The notes below the pieces were generated by a model. It ran no database searches. It saw nothing but the letters and a program-made list of their open reading frames with translations, and was not told the DNA's origin. From Thioclava sediminum (GTDB lineage: Bacteria; Pseudomonadota; Alphaproteobacteria; Rhodobacterales; Rhodobacteraceae), in contig NZ_MPZV01000003.1 of assembly GCF_002020355.1 (NCBI RefSeq), forward strand, positions 434,001 through 498,000: a stretch of 64,000 nt of DNA. The letters run 5' to 3'. The position numbers were made by a program, and so were the translations under genes. Positions within the stretch are counted from its first letter, which is position 1; every line of letters starts with the position of its first letter. Shown one piece after another: positions 25,337-35,107 of the stretch.

Positions 25337-26176
25337 ATGGATCAGATGACACCTCAGCGGCTCACCGTGCTGGGCCATGCGCAACGCCTAGCGATCTTCC
25401 GGCTCTTGATGCGCCGGTATCCCGACCGGCTGCCCGCCGGGGAGATCGGCGCGGCGCTGGAGCTGAAACCCTCGACGCTGTCGGCCTATCTCGCAGCGCT
25501 GAGCGAGGTCGGGCTGATCGGTCAGACGCGGGCGGGCACCTCGCTGCGCTACGGGATCGAGATGGAGACCGTGCGCAGCCTCTTCGACGCGCTGCTGATC
25601 GACTGCTGTCAGGGCCGCCCCGATATCTGCTCCCCTCTCGCGCAGCCCGATCCCAGCGGAGACTCTGCGATGACCCGATCTGCGGCGGGCCGGAAATTCA
25701 ACGTGCTGTTCATCTGCACCGGTAATTCGGCGCGCTCCATCCTCGCCGAGACGATCCTGCGAGACCGCGCGGGTGACCGGTTCAACGCCTATTCCGCGGG
25801 AACCAAGCCCTCTTCCGAACTGAACCCTTTCGCGGTGCAGGTGCTGCGCGACAAGGGCCATGACGTGACGCCGCTGCGGGCGAAGACCATCTCGGAGTTT
25901 CAGGGCGAGGACGCGCCCCCGCTCGATTTCGTCTTCACCGTCTGCGATCTCGCCGCCAACGAGGAATGCCCGCCCTGGCCGGGCCAGCCGATCAGCGGTC
26001 ACTGGGGGATGGCGGACCCGGTAAAGGCGACCGGCACCGAGGCCGAGCGCGCGCTGGCCTTCCAGCAGGCCTATGGCGCGCTTCACCGCCGGATCGAGGC
26101 CTTCGCCGCCCTGCCGCTGACAACGCTCGACCGCATCGCGCTGCAATCCGCCGTCGATGACATCGGCCGCAACTGA
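25337..26176 (+). CDS. ArsR-type repressor fused to ArsC (LMW-PTP) arsenate reductase
   Basis: Residues about 1-100 form an ArsR winged helix ([28 protein letters not shown]) ending in a cysteine-rich tail C90-C91-x6-C98, which could sense As(III). Residues about 120-279 form a low-molecular-weight phosphatase-type arsenate reductase with the C-x5-R loop C127-TGNSA-R133 followed by S134. Fusion of the regulator to the enzyme is less common than separate genes. An internal Met112 before the ArsC half could give a separate reductase. It starts the operon with GAPDH and ArsJ. Start choice between 25337 and 25346 is uncertain because no clear ribosome site is present. Confidence 0.88.
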   Translation: MDQMTPQRLTVLGHAQRLAIFRLLMRRYPDRLPAGEIGAALELKPSTLSAYLAALSEVGLIGQTRAGTSLRYGIEMETVRSLFDALLIDCCQGRPDICSPLAQPDPSGDSAMTRSAAGRKFNVLFICTGNSARSILAETILRDRAGDRFNAYSAGTKPSSELNPFAVQVLRDKGHDVTPLRAKTISEFQGEDAPPLDFVFTVCDLAANEECPPWPGQPISGHWGMADPVKATGTEAERALAFQQAYGALHRRIEAFAALPLTTLDRIALQSAVDDIGRN

Positions 26177-26186
26177 AGGAACGACC

Positions 26187-27185
26187 ATGACCACCTACGC
26201 CCTCAATGGCCTCGGCCGCATCGGGAAACTCGCCTTGAAGCCGCTGCTGGAACGCGGCGCGAAGATCGCATGGATCAACGACGCGGTGGGCGATGCGGCG
26301 ATGCAGGCGCATCTGCTGGAATTCGATAGCGTGCATGGCCGCTGGGACGCGGAGTTCGCGAGCGACGCGGAGAGCGTCACCATCGACGGCACCCGCCTGC
26401 CCTTCATCGGCACGCGCAAGATCGAAGACCTGCCGCTCGACGGGGTCGACGTGGTGATCGACTGCACCGGCGTGTTCAAATCCGAAGCCGCGCTCGCCCC
26501 CTATTTCGCCGCTGGCGTGCAGAAAGTCGTGGTCTCGGCCCCGGTGAAGGACGGCCCGACCGCGAATATCGTCTATGGCGTGAACAATGACGCCTACGAT
26601 CCGACTGCGCATAGCATCGTGACGGCCGCCAGCTGCACCACGAACTGCCTCGCCCCGGTGGTTAAGGTGATCCACGAAAACCTGCGGATCAAGCACGGCG
26701 CGATCACCACGATCCATGACGTGACCAACACTCAGACCATCGTGGACCGCCCCGCGAAAGACCTGCGTCGCGCGCGCTCGGCGCTCAATTCGCTGATCCC
26801 GACGACGACCGGCTCGGCCACCGCGATCACGCTGATCTATCCCGAACTGAAGGGGCGGCTGAACGGCCATGCCGTGCGGGTGCCGCTGCTGAACGCCTCG
26901 CTCACCGATTGCGTCTTCGAGGTGGAGCGCGAAACGACCGCCGAAGAGGTCAACGCGCTGTTCAAATCCGCCTCGGAAGGTCCGCTGAAAGGCATCCTCG
27001 GCTACGAGACGCGCCCTCTCGTATCCTCGGATTACACCAACGACATCCGCTCCTCGATCATCGACGCGCCCTCGACGATGGTGGTGAACGGCACGCAGGT
27101 GAAGGTCTATGCGTGGTATGACAACGAGATGGGCTATGCCCACCGACTGGCCGATGTCGCGCTGATGGTGGGGGCGTCCCTGTGA
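26187..27185 (+). CDS. ArsJ-associated glyceraldehyde-3-phosphate dehydrogenase
   Basis: A 332-residue GAPDH with NAD-binding NGLGRIGK, catalytic C150 in [10 protein letters not shown], and the C-terminal [11 protein letters not shown]. Placement between an arsenate-responsive regulator and arsJ, with a four-base overlap into arsJ, identifies it as the ars-operon paralogue: it uses arsenate in place of phosphate to make 1-arseno-3-phosphoglycerate, which ArsJ exports. The housekeeping pgk at 48.3 kb is not next to it. Start 26187 follows AAGGAACG. Confidence 0.9.
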   Translation: MTTYALNGLGRIGKLALKPLLERGAKIAWINDAVGDAAMQAHLLEFDSVHGRWDAEFASDAESVTIDGTRLPFIGTRKIEDLPLDGVDVVIDCTGVFKSEAALAPYFAAGVQKVVVSAPVKDGPTANIVYGVNNDAYDPTAHSIVTAASCTTNCLAPVVKVIHENLRIKHGAITTIHDVTNTQTIVDRPAKDLRRARSALNSLIPTTTGSATAITLIYPELKGRLNGHAVRVPLLNASLTDCVFEVERETTAEEVNALFKSASEGPLKGILGYETRPLVSSDYTNDIRSSIIDAPSTMVVNGTQVKVYAWYDNEMGYAHRLADVALMVGASL

Positions 27186-28459
27186 CCGACAACCCCGCCA
27201 GCCGCCCCGAGGGCTTCTCCGCCTATATCGCGGTGACGGCGGCCTATTGGTCCTTCATGCTCACCGATGGCGCGCTGCGGATGCTGGTGCTGCTGCATTT
27301 CCACACGCTCGGGTTTTCGCCGGTGCAGCTGGCTTACCTGTTCATCCTGTACGAAGTGGCGGGGATGGTCACGAACCTCTCGGCGGGCTGGATCGCGGCG
27401 CGGTTCGGGCTGGTCTCGACGCTTTATGCGGGGCTGTCGCTGCAGGTCGTGGCGCTGATCGCGCTGGCGCAACTGAACCCGTCCTGGGCGATCGGGGCCT
27501 CCGTCGCCTATGTGATGGTGGTGCAAGGCCTCAGCGGGGTCGCGAAAGACCTTGCGAAAATGTCGTCGAAATCGGCGGTGAAGCTGCTGGCGCCCACCGG
27601 CAAGGGCGGGCTTTTCAAATGGGTCGCGGTGCTGACCGGATCGAAGAATGCGGTGAAGGGCGTGGGTTTCCTGCTCGGCGCGGTGCTGCTGGCCGCGCTC
27701 GGCTTCGATTACGCGGTGGTCGCGATGGCGGTGGTGCTGGCGCTGATCCTCGCCGCGATCGTGGTGGCGATGCCGCCGGGCCTGCCGCGCGGGCGCAAGG
27801 GCGCGAAATTCTCGGAAGTCTTCTCGAAATCGGCCAATGTGAACTGGCTGTCGGCGGCGCGGGTCTTCCTGTTCGGCGCGCGCGACGTCTGGTTCGTCGT
27901 TGGTATCCCGATCTATTTCTACGCGGTCCTGTCGGACGGCACACATGCAGGCGACCGCGCGGCCTTCTTCCTCGTAGGCACCTTCATGGCGCTCTGGATC
28001 ATCCTTTATGGCGCGGTGCAGGCCGCCGCCCCGCGCATCCTGAAGGCCCAATCCCGCCCCGAGGGCGCGCTGATCGGGGCCGCGCGGCACTGGGCGCTGG
28101 CGCTGCTCGCGGTGCCTGCGCTCCTCAGCGCCGCCGTGCTGATCGACCCGACGCCGTCGCTGTGGCTCAGCACCGTGCTGGTCGTGGGCCTGCTGGCCTT
28201 CGGCGCGATCTTCGCGGTGAATTCGTCGCTCCACTCCTATCTCATCCTCGCCTTCACGCAGGCCGAGCGGGTGACGATGGATGTGGGCTTCTACTACATG
28301 GCCAATGCGGGCGGGCGGCTGATCGGCACGCTGCTGTCGGGCCTGAGCTACCAGATGGGCGGGCTGGGTGCCGTGATGATCACCGCGACGGTGATGGTGG
28401 GTTTGAGCGCGCTGGCGGCGGGGCGGCTTGCGCCCGAGGCGCCCCTCACGAGCCCGTGA
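27182..28459 (+). CDS. arsJ: Organoarsenical efflux MFS transporter
   Basis: A 425-residue major facilitator protein with about 12 TM segments. The GTG start lies in a GTGA overlap with the GAPDH gene. ArsJ-type features include the N-terminal [26 protein letters not shown] and [11 protein letters not shown] loop. ArsJ exports 1-arseno-3-phosphoglycerate, which then breaks down outside, releasing arsenate. The pairing with GAPDH is the diagnostic context for ArsJ. Confidence 0.92.
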   Translation: MTDNPASRPEGFSAYIAVTAAYWSFMLTDGALRMLVLLHFHTLGFSPVQLAYLFILYEVAGMVTNLSAGWIAARFGLVSTLYAGLSLQVVALIALAQLNPSWAIGASVAYVMVVQGLSGVAKDLAKMSSKSAVKLLAPTGKGGLFKWVAVLTGSKNAVKGVGFLLGAVLLAALGFDYAVVAMAVVLALILAAIVVAMPPGLPRGRKGAKFSEVFSKSANVNWLSAARVFLFGARDVWFVVGIPIYFYAVLSDGTHAGDRAAFFLVGTFMALWIILYGAVQAAAPRILKAQSRPEGALIGAARHWALALLAVPALLSAAVLIDPTPSLWLSTVLVVGLLAFGAIFAVNSSLHSYLILAFTQAERVTMDVGFYYMANAGGRLIGTLLSGLSYQMGGLGAVMITATVMVGLSALAAGRLAPEAPLTSP

Positions 28460-28548
28460 GCAGAGATGGACATTCCCGGCTCTGCGCGCTTTGGTAGCGC
28501 GCGGAGGAGAGCGGCCCCCGCGCCGCTTGCAAATTGGGAGGAAAGCCG

Positions 28549-30225
28549 GTGCTGTCACGCGGCAAGGATTACGCGGCCACGCGGGCTGCGTTTCGATGGG
28601 ACATACCCGAGCGCTACAATATCGGCGTCGACACCTGCGACAAATGGGCCGCGCGCGAGCCTGACCGCGTCGCGCTGATCGAGGTCGACGACGATGGCTA
28701 CGGCGCGGTGCGCGAGACCAGTTTCGGCGCGTTGCGCGCGGCGTCGAACCGCTTCGCCAATGTGCTGGCCGGGCTGGGCGTGGGCGGCGATGGTCGTGAG
28801 ACCGGCGACCGGGTGGCGATCTTGCTGCCGCAACGCCGCGAGACCGCCATCGCCCATATCGCGGCCTTCAAGGCGGGCTGCGTCTCGCTGCCGCTGTTCA
28901 CCCTATTCGGCCCCGAGGCCCTGCTGCACCGGCTGCGCGACAGCGGCGCGCGGGTGCTGGTGACGGACCCGGCGAGCTATGAGGTGATTGCCGCGATCCG
29001 CTCCGAATTGCCCGATCTGCAGACCGTCTTCGTCACCGACGACGGCGGGACCGGCGCGGAAGGCGTGGCCGATTTTAACGCGGCCCTCGCCGAGGCCTCG
29101 CCCGACTTCACCCCCGTCGATACCAGCGCCGAGACCCCCGGCGTGCTGATCTACACTTCAGGCACGACGGGCAATCCGAAGGGTGCGCTCCATGCCCACC
29201 GGGTGCTGTTGGGCCACCTGCCCGGCGTCGAGATGAGCCATGATTTCCTGCCGCAGGCGGGCGACCGGATCTGGACGCCCGCCGATTGGGCGTGGATCGG
29301 CGGGCTCTTGGATGTGCTGCTGCCCGCGCTGCATCACGGCGTGCCGGTCGTGGCCTGCCGTTTCCGCAAGTTCTCGGCGCAGGCGGCCGCCGATCTGATC
29401 CGGCGGCTGCGCGTGCGCAACGCCTTCCTGCCGCCGACCGCGCTGAAGATGATGAAGGCCGACCCCGAGAGCCTGACGTGGAGCCTCGACATGCGCTCGG
29501 TCACCTCGGGGGGTGAACCGCTCGGCGCGCAACTCCTCGACTGGGGGCGCAAGGCGCTTGGCGTCACGATCAACGAATTCTACGGCCAGACCGAATGCAA
29601 CATGGTCGTGTCGTCCGCCGCGAGCCTCGATGCGCCCGAACCCGGCGCGATGGGCTGGCCGGTGCCGGGCCATGAGGTCGCGATCATCGACAGCCAGACA
29701 GGTCAGGTTCTGCCCGATGGCGAAGAAGGCGCGATTGCCGTGCGCGCGCCCGATCCGGTGATGTTTCTTGGCTATTTCAACCAACCCGAGGCGACCGAGG
29801 CGAAATTCGTGACCGGCCTCGAGGGGCGCTGGCTGCTGACCGGCGACAGGGGCATCACCGGCGACGGTGGGCGGCTGCGCTTCAAGGGGCGCGACGACGA
29901 CATCATCTCGACCGGCGGCTACCGCGTGGGCCCCGCCGAGATCGAGGATTGCCTGATCTCGCATCCGGCGGTGCAGATGGCGGGCGTCGTGGGCCAGCCC
30001 GATCCGCTACGCGGCGAGATCGTCGCGGCTTTCGTCACGCTCTGCCCCGGCCATGCCGACACCGAGGCGCTGCGCGAAGACCTTGCCGCCCATGTCCGCG
30101 CGCGGCTTGCGAAATACGAATATCCCCGCGCGATCTACGTGATCGACGACATGCCCGTGACCACCACCGGCAAGATCATCCGCAACGCGCTACGCGCCCG
30201 CCTACCCAAGGAGCCCGCCCTATGA
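28549..30225 (+). CDS. AMP-dependent acyl-CoA synthetase
   Basis: GTG start 28549, seven bases after GGAGG; a TTG at 28534 overlaps the ribosome site and is rejected. The 558-residue protein has the adenylate-forming motifs IYTSGTTGNPKGALH, FYGQTECN, LLTGDRG and the C-terminal TTTGKIIRNALR lysine motif. It activates a carboxylic acid to its CoA thioester; the overall resemblance is to medium-chain or aromatic acid ligases, but substrate is not readable. The stop overlaps the next start by four bases, so the product likely feeds the hydratase encoded next. Confidence 0.9.
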   Translation: MLSRGKDYAATRAAFRWDIPERYNIGVDTCDKWAAREPDRVALIEVDDDGYGAVRETSFGALRAASNRFANVLAGLGVGGDGRETGDRVAILLPQRRETAIAHIAAFKAGCVSLPLFTLFGPEALLHRLRDSGARVLVTDPASYEVIAAIRSELPDLQTVFVTDDGGTGAEGVADFNAALAEASPDFTPVDTSAETPGVLIYTSGTTGNPKGALHAHRVLLGHLPGVEMSHDFLPQAGDRIWTPADWAWIGGLLDVLLPALHHGVPVVACRFRKFSAQAAADLIRRLRVRNAFLPPTALKMMKADPESLTWSLDMRSVTSGGEPLGAQLLDWGRKALGVTINEFYGQTECNMVVSSAASLDAPEPGAMGWPVPGHEVAIIDSQTGQVLPDGEEGAIAVRAPDPVMFLGYFNQPEATEAKFVTGLEGRWLLTGDRGITGDGGRLRFKGRDDDIISTGGYRVGPAEIEDCLISHPAVQMAGVVGQPDPLRGEIVAAFVTLCPGHADTEALREDLAAHVRARLAKYEYPRAIYVIDDMPVTTTGKIIRNALRARLPKEPAL

Positions 30226-30989
30226 GCCCCGTCCTGTTCGAGACCCGCGGCAATATCGCGATCATCACCCTCAACCGCCCCGAGCGGCGCAACGCGATCA
30301 ATGCCGAGGCCGGCCACGCCCTGGCCGAGGCGGTGGCCCGTCTGGAAGCGGATGACGCGCTGCAGATCGGCATCCTGCGCGGCGAAGGCGCAGTGTTCTG
30401 CGCAGGGATGGACCTCGCCGCCTTCACCGAAGGTAAGGTCGAGGAGTTACTATTTGCTGAAGGCGGTTTCGGCGGCCTGACGGAATCCCACCGCAGCAAG
30501 CCGATCATCGCCGCCTGCCACGGCGCCGCACTCGCAGGCGGGTTCGAACTGGCCTTGGGCTGCGACATGATCGTCGCCGAAGAGGGCTGCCGCTTCGGCC
30601 TGCCAGAGGTGCTGCGCGGTCTGGTGGCGGGCGCGGGCGGCGCGCTGCGGTTGGCGAGCCTCATCCCCCCGGCCCGGGCGCGCGAATTGCTCCTGACGGG
30701 GCGGCTGTTCGACACGGCGGAAGCGTGGGATCTGGGCCTGATCGCCCGGCGCGCCGAGGCCGGGCAAGCGTTTGACGCGGCGCTGGCGCTGGCCGAGGAG
30801 GTCGCGAAGAACGCGCCCTTGGCCCTGCGCGAGACCCTGCGCCTGTCGCGCGAGATCGAGCGCCGCGCGGTCGACCCGCTTTGGGAGGAGAATGCGCGGA
30901 CCTTGAAAGCCGTGATGGCGAGCGAGGACGCAGCCGAAGGCGCGCGGGCTTTCCTGGAGAAGCGCGCGCCGGCGTGGTCGGGGAGATAA
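30222..30989 (+). CDS. Enoyl-CoA hydratase/isomerase family protein
   Basis: The 255-residue crotonase-fold protein has the first oxyanion-hole region GAVFCAGMDLAAF and the second CHGAALAGGFELALGCD, with FGLPEV. The start lies in an ATGA overlap with the acyl-CoA synthetase gene. Together they form a two-gene acid-activation and hydration (or CoA-thioester processing) unit; no dehydrogenase or thiolase accompanies them here. Confidence 0.9.
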   Translation: MSPVLFETRGNIAIITLNRPERRNAINAEAGHALAEAVARLEADDALQIGILRGEGAVFCAGMDLAAFTEGKVEELLFAEGGFGGLTESHRSKPIIAACHGAALAGGFELALGCDMIVAEEGCRFGLPEVLRGLVAGAGGALRLASLIPPARARELLLTGRLFDTAEAWDLGLIARRAEAGQAFDAALALAEEVAKNAPLALRETLRLSREIERRAVDPLWEENARTLKAVMASEDAAEGARAFLEKRAPAWSGR

Positions 30990-30990
30990 G

Positions 30991-31258
30991 GGACGCGCCC
31001 GAGCCTTGGGGTGAGCCGTGTCTCGGAAGGCTTCCAGTGGAAGGCTTCAGCGGCGAACGCGCCGCGCGTCGCGGCGCAGGGGGCGCTTGTGTTTGGCGAA
31101 GAGGGACGCGCCCGAGCCTTGGGTGGGCGCGTTGATGCGCTTGTGGCTTGGCGGTTTATCTCTCAAGCCCGCATGTCGGTGATGCTCGCGATGACAACGC
31201 CAACGCGCCCTCCCGGGGGAGGATCGGGCGCGGCCCGGGCTGGTCGCCCGGGCCAACG
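30991..31258. repeat. Dispersed intergenic repeat, copy B (with internal duplication)
   Basis: Fills most of a 368-base gap without genes. 31103-31258 is a diverged inverted counterpart of the 16.25-16.48 kb element. GGGACGCGCCCGAGCCTTGG occurs twice inside this copy (from 30991 and from 31103), so copy B looks like two partial units in tandem. The first unit carries the TTCCAGTGGAAGG and GGCGAACGC blocks also found, on the other strand, in copy A. Confidence 0.7.
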
Positions 31259-31280
31259 TATGGGCTGCAACCCCCGCACA

Positions 31281-31314
31281 AAACGAAAAGGCCCGAGGCG
31301 CATCGCCCCGGGCC
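31281..31314 (-). terminator. Terminator of the dpp operon
   Basis: Stem GGCCCG-a-GGCG / CGCC-c-CGGGCC with a 3-base loop; on the minus strand it is followed by TTTTCGTTTT, 44 bases beyond the stop of the last dpp gene. May also act weakly on the plus strand. Confidence 0.75.
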
Positions 31315-31357
31315 CATTTCCTAACTCCAAGCGCCCCCCTAAGAAGCCGCCCTGCCC

Positions 31358-32200
31358 TCAGCTCTCCGCAGCCAAGAACGCCTTGCGGCGCTCGACCCGC
31401 TCGCGGATCTTCTCGACATCGGCGATCGGCGTCGCCGCCAGCAGGGTCTTGGTATATTCGTGCTGCGGATTGGCGAAGATCTGATCGCGCGAGGCGTATT
31501 CCACCACCTCGCCCGCATTCATCACCATCACCTCATCCGCGAAATAGCGCACGACCGAGAGATCGTGGCTCACGAAGATATAGGACAGGTCGAACTCGTC
31601 CTGCAGGTCTTTGAGCAGGTTCAGCACCTGCGCCTGCACCGACAGATCGAGCGCCGAGACCGGCTCGTCCAGCACGAGGATCTGCGGGTTCAGCATCAGT
31701 GCGCGCGCAATCGCGATCCGCTGGCGCTGATCGCCCGAGAACATGTGCGGGTAGCGGTTGTAGTGCTGCCGCTCCAACCCGACCTTCTCCAGCATCTCCT
31801 CGGCGCGCTTGCGGCGCTCCTTGGCGGGGATGTCGGTGTTGATGATCAGCGGCTCGGTCAGAACCTCGCCCACCTTCTGGCGCGGGTTGAGCGACGAATA
31901 GGGGTTCTGGAAAACGATCTGAACCTTGGCGCGCAGCGCGGAGGTCACCTTGGTTTCCTTGATGTCGATCTTCTCGCCCTGAATATACAGATCGCCCGAA
32001 TTGGCCGGGTCGATCAGCGTCAGGATGCGCGCCAGCGTGGACTTGCCACAGCCGGATTCGCCGACGATGGCCAGCGTCTTGCCCTGCTCGAGCGAGAAGG
32101 AGATGCCGTGCAGCGCCCGGATCGTCTTCGCCCCGCGCAGGAACCCGCCCGAGACGATGTAGTCGCGCGTGATGTCGCGCCCTTCGAGGATCACACTCAT
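31358..32200 (-). CDS. dppF: Dipeptide/oligopeptide ABC transporter ATP-binding protein
   Basis: 280 residues with Walker A GESGCGKST, signature FSGDQRQRIAIARAL (GGQ to GDQ variation), Walker B LVLDEPVSALD and SHDLSVVRYFAD. The C-terminus has NPQHEYTKTLLAA, the oligopeptide-importer tail. It overlaps dppD by four bases and is the last gene of the operon. Note the signature reads FSGDQ rather than LSGGQ; this variant occurs in the family and should still function. Confidence 0.9.
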   Translation of the reverse strand: MSVILEGRDITRDYIVSGGFLRGAKTIRALHGISFSLEQGKTLAIVGESGCGKSTLARILTLIDPANSGDLYIQGEKIDIKETKVTSALRAKVQIVFQNPYSSLNPRQKVGEVLTEPLIINTDIPAKERRKRAEEMLEKVGLERQHYNRYPHMFSGDQRQRIAIARALMLNPQILVLDEPVSALDLSVQAQVLNLLKDLQDEFDLSYIFVSHDLSVVRYFADEVMVMNAGEVVEYASRDQIFANPQHEYTKTLLAATPIADVEKIRERVERRKAFLAAES

Positions 32201-33030
32201 TGCACGCCCTCCCAGCCATCGGCGACGGTCAGCAGACGGTCCCCGGTCGCGTTCTCCGGCAGCGCGGCCAGAAGCGCGCGGGTGTAGGGATGCTGCGGGT
32301 TCTCGAAGAGTGAGAGCACATCGGCCTCCTCCAGTTTGCGGCCCTTGAACTGGACCGAGACGCGGTCGGCGGTCTCGGCCACGACGCCCATGTCATGGGT
32401 AATCATGATCAGCCCCATGCCGTATTCTTCCTGCAGGCTCATCAGCAGATCGAGGATCTGCTTCTGGATCGTCACATCGAGCGCGGTGGTCGGCTCGTCG
32501 GCGATCAGCAGGCGCGGCTTGCAGGCGATGGCCATAGCGATCATCACGCGCTGGCACTGCCCGCCCGAAAGCTGGTGCGGATAGCTGTTCAGCCGCCGTT
32601 CGGGATCGGGGATGCCCACCTGTTCGAACAGCTCCAGCGCGCGTTTGCGGGCATGCTTGCCCTTCAGTCCGAGGTGACGCGTCAGCACTTCCTCGACCTG
32701 ATAACCGCAGGTGAAGGAGGGGTTGAGCGAGGAGATCGGCTCCTGAAAGATCATCGAGATTTCTTTCCCGATGATCTGGCGACGTTCGCGGCCCGACATT
32801 TTCAGCATGTCGCGCCCGTCATAGGTGATCTCGTCGGCGGTGATCGTCGCGGTGGGCGGCAAAAGCCCCATCACCGCGAGCATCGAGACCGATTTGCCCG
32901 AGCCGGATTCGCCCACGATGGCGAGCACTTCGCGGCCCGAGACTTCGACATCGATCCCGTCCACGGCGCGGAACGCACCCTGGGCGGTGTCGAATTCGAC
33001 GGTGAGATTGCGGATTTTCAGCAAGGACAT
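32197..33030 (-). CDS. dppD: Dipeptide/oligopeptide ABC transporter ATP-binding protein
   Basis: 277 residues, Walker [10 protein letters not shown], signature [14 protein letters not shown], Walker [13 protein letters not shown], and the [16 protein letters not shown] tail. It is shorter at the C-terminus than typical DppD proteins of about 325 residues, ending soon after the HPY motif. Pairs with DppF to energise import. Four bases separate it from dppC. Confidence 0.9.
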   Translation of the reverse strand: MSLLKIRNLTVEFDTAQGAFRAVDGIDVEVSGREVLAIVGESGSGKSVSMLAVMGLLPPTATITADEITYDGRDMLKMSGRERRQIIGKEISMIFQEPISSLNPSFTCGYQVEEVLTRHLGLKGKHARKRALELFEQVGIPDPERRLNSYPHQLSGGQCQRVMIAMAIACKPRLLIADEPTTALDVTIQKQILDLLMSLQEEYGMGLIMITHDMGVVAETADRVSVQFKGRKLEEADVLSLFENPQHPYTRALLAALPENATGDRLLTVADGWEGVQ

Positions 33031-33034
33031 TGGC

Positions 33035-33943
33035 TTAGCTCCGCTTCAGTTTCGGATCGAGCGCGTCGCGAAGGCCGTCGCCCATCAGGTTGATCGCCAG
33101 CACGGTCACGAGGATCGCGAGACCCGGGAAGGTCACGACCCACCACGCGCGCAGGATGAACTCGCGCGCTTCCGACAGCATCGTGCCCCATTCCGGGGTC
33201 GGCGGCTGCGCACCCATGCCGAGGAAGCCAAGGGCCGCCACGTCGAGGATCGCGTTCGAGAAGCTCAGCGTGCCCTGCACGATCAGCGGCGCGAGGCAGT
33301 TCGGCAGCACCGTGCGGAACATGAGGCGCATATGGCCCGCGCCCGCGACCTGTGCGGCCATGACGTAATCGCGGTTTTTCTCCGACAGCACGGCCGCGCG
33401 GGTCAGGCGCGCGAAATGCGGCTGATAGACGATGGCGATGGCGATCATCGCGTTGATCAGCCCCGGGCCGAGCACCGCCACGAAGACGAGTGCCAAGAGC
33501 AGCGACGGGAAGGCGAGGATGATATCCATCACCCGCATGATCACGGTATCGACCCAGCCGCCGAACCAACCGGCGAGCAGGCCGAGGATCACCCCCACGG
33601 AGAGCGCGAGCAGCACGACCATCACGCCGATGAACAGCGAGAAGCGCGCGCCGAACAGCAGACGCGAGAGGATATCGCGCCCGACCGCATCGGTGCCCAT
33701 CAGGAAGGTGCCGTTGGCATCATGCGTCAGCGGCGTCGCCAGAAGCGCGTCGCGGAACTGCGTGTCGGGATCGAAGGGCGAGATCAGCGGTGCAGCAATC
33801 GCGGCCAGCGCGATCAGGGCGAACACCACCAGACCGATCACGGCCCCACGGTTTTCTTTGAAATAGAACCAGAACTCGGCGAATTGCGCGCGGCGCGTGC
33901 CGGCCGGAATATCGGTTTCGGTCACTTCGGACATGTCACTCAC
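33035..33943 (-). CDS. dppC: Dipeptide/oligopeptide ABC transporter permease
   Basis: 302-residue inner-membrane protein with an N-terminal TM after a cytoplasmic tail, the DppC/OppC hallmark GTDAVGRDILSRLLFGARFSL, and the permease EAA-like loop. It overlaps dppB by four bases. About six TM segments. Confidence 0.92.
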   Translation of the reverse strand: MSDMSEVTETDIPAGTRRAQFAEFWFYFKENRGAVIGLVVFALIALAAIAAPLISPFDPDTQFRDALLATPLTHDANGTFLMGTDAVGRDILSRLLFGARFSLFIGVMVVLLALSVGVILGLLAGWFGGWVDTVIMRVMDIILAFPSLLLALVFVAVLGPGLINAMIAIAIVYQPHFARLTRAAVLSEKNRDYVMAAQVAGAGHMRLMFRTVLPNCLAPLIVQGTLSFSNAILDVAALGFLGMGAQPPTPEWGTMLSEAREFILRAWWVVTFPGLAILVTVLAINLMGDGLRDALDPKLKRS

Positions 33944-34947
33944 CTATGCCGGATACGCGGGTTAATCAGACCGTAGAGCAGGTCCACGATCAGGTTCACG
34001 AACATCACGATCAGCGCGATCATCAACAGCCCGCCCTGCACGGAGGGGTAGTCACGCCGCGAGATCGAATCGACCATCCATTTGCCGATGCCCGGCCAGG
34101 AGAAGATCGTCTCGGTCAGGATCGCGCCCGCCATCAGCATACCGACCTGCAGGCCGATCGTGGTGATCACCGGGATCATCGCATTGCGCAGCGCGTGGAC
34201 GCCCACGACGCGGCGCGGCGGCATCCCCTTGGCGCGCGCGGTGCGCACGTAATCCTCGCCCAGCACTTCGAGCATCGCCGAACGGGTCTGGCGCGCGATC
34301 ACCGCGAGCGGGATCGTCGCCAGCACGACTGCCGGCAGGATCAGGTGGCTCAGCGCCGAGGCCAGCGCGCCGGATTGCCCCGACATCAGCGCGTCCCAGA
34401 TCATGAAGCCCGTCCCGTTGGGGAAGTAATACATCAGCGAGATGCGCCCCGAGACCGGCGTCCATTGCAGGATCCCCGAGAACAGGATGATCAGCAGCAG
34501 GCCCCACCAGAAGATCGGCATCGAATAGCCCACGAGCGCGGTGCCCATCGTCGCCTGATCGAACCACGAGCCGCGCTTGATCGCGGCCAGCACGCCGATC
34601 GGCACGCCGATCACGACGGCGAGGAACATCGCGCAGACGCCCAGCTCCAGCGTGGCCGGGAAGAGCGCGAAGAACTCACCCAGCACCGGCTTGTGGGTCA
34701 CGAGGCTGTCGCCGAGATTGCCATGGGCGAGTTGCCAGATGAAATCGAGATATTGCTGCCAGAGCGGGCGGTCGAAGCCGAGCTGATGCGCCAGCTCGGC
34801 ATGGCGTTCGGGGCTCAGCCCGCGCTCGCCTGCCATCAGCAGCACCGGGTCCCCGGGCAGCACCCGAACGAACCCGAAGGCCACGATCGTGATGCCGATC
34901 AGCGTGGGGATCAGCCAGAGGATCTTGCCGATTATGAAACGTAACAT
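33940..34947 (-). CDS. dppB: Dipeptide/oligopeptide ABC transporter permease
   Basis: 335-residue permease beginning MLRFIIGKILWLIPTLIGI, with the conserved PGDPVLLMAGERG, DFIWQLAHGNLGDSL, and EDYVRTARAKGMPPRRVVGVHALRNAMIPVIT motifs of DppB/OppB. It is separated from dppA by 160 bases holding a hairpin, a usual arrangement that lets the binding protein be made in excess. Confidence 0.93.
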   Translation of the reverse strand: MLRFIIGKILWLIPTLIGITIVAFGFVRVLPGDPVLLMAGERGLSPERHAELAHQLGFDRPLWQQYLDFIWQLAHGNLGDSLVTHKPVLGEFFALFPATLELGVCAMFLAVVIGVPIGVLAAIKRGSWFDQATMGTALVGYSMPIFWWGLLLIILFSGILQWTPVSGRISLMYYFPNGTGFMIWDALMSGQSGALASALSHLILPAVVLATIPLAVIARQTRSAMLEVLGEDYVRTARAKGMPPRRVVGVHALRNAMIPVITTIGLQVGMLMAGAILTETIFSWPGIGKWMVDSISRRDYPSVQGGLLMIALIVMFVNLIVDLLYGLINPRIRHR

Positions 34948-35061
34948 GTCACCGGTCCTGTTTGCGGTTCTCTTCGGAACCTGTGGGGAGCCCCTGCCCG
35001 CCGCACCCAGTTGCGCCAGCGGTCATCGGTCTCCGATGTTTGGCCCCTAAAAGTATTGCGA

Positions 35062-35083
35062 GGCGCCCGGTCTCCCGGACGCC
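35062..35083 (-). other. Intercistronic hairpin between dppA and dppB
   Basis: GGCGCCCGG / CCGGACGCC with one mismatched pair and a tight loop, 25 bases after the dppA stop. There is no adjacent T-run, so partial termination or protection of the dppA message from 3' decay is more likely than full termination. Confidence 0.5.
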
Positions 35084-35107
35084 CCAATCACGCGGGTATT
35101 CTCAGGA

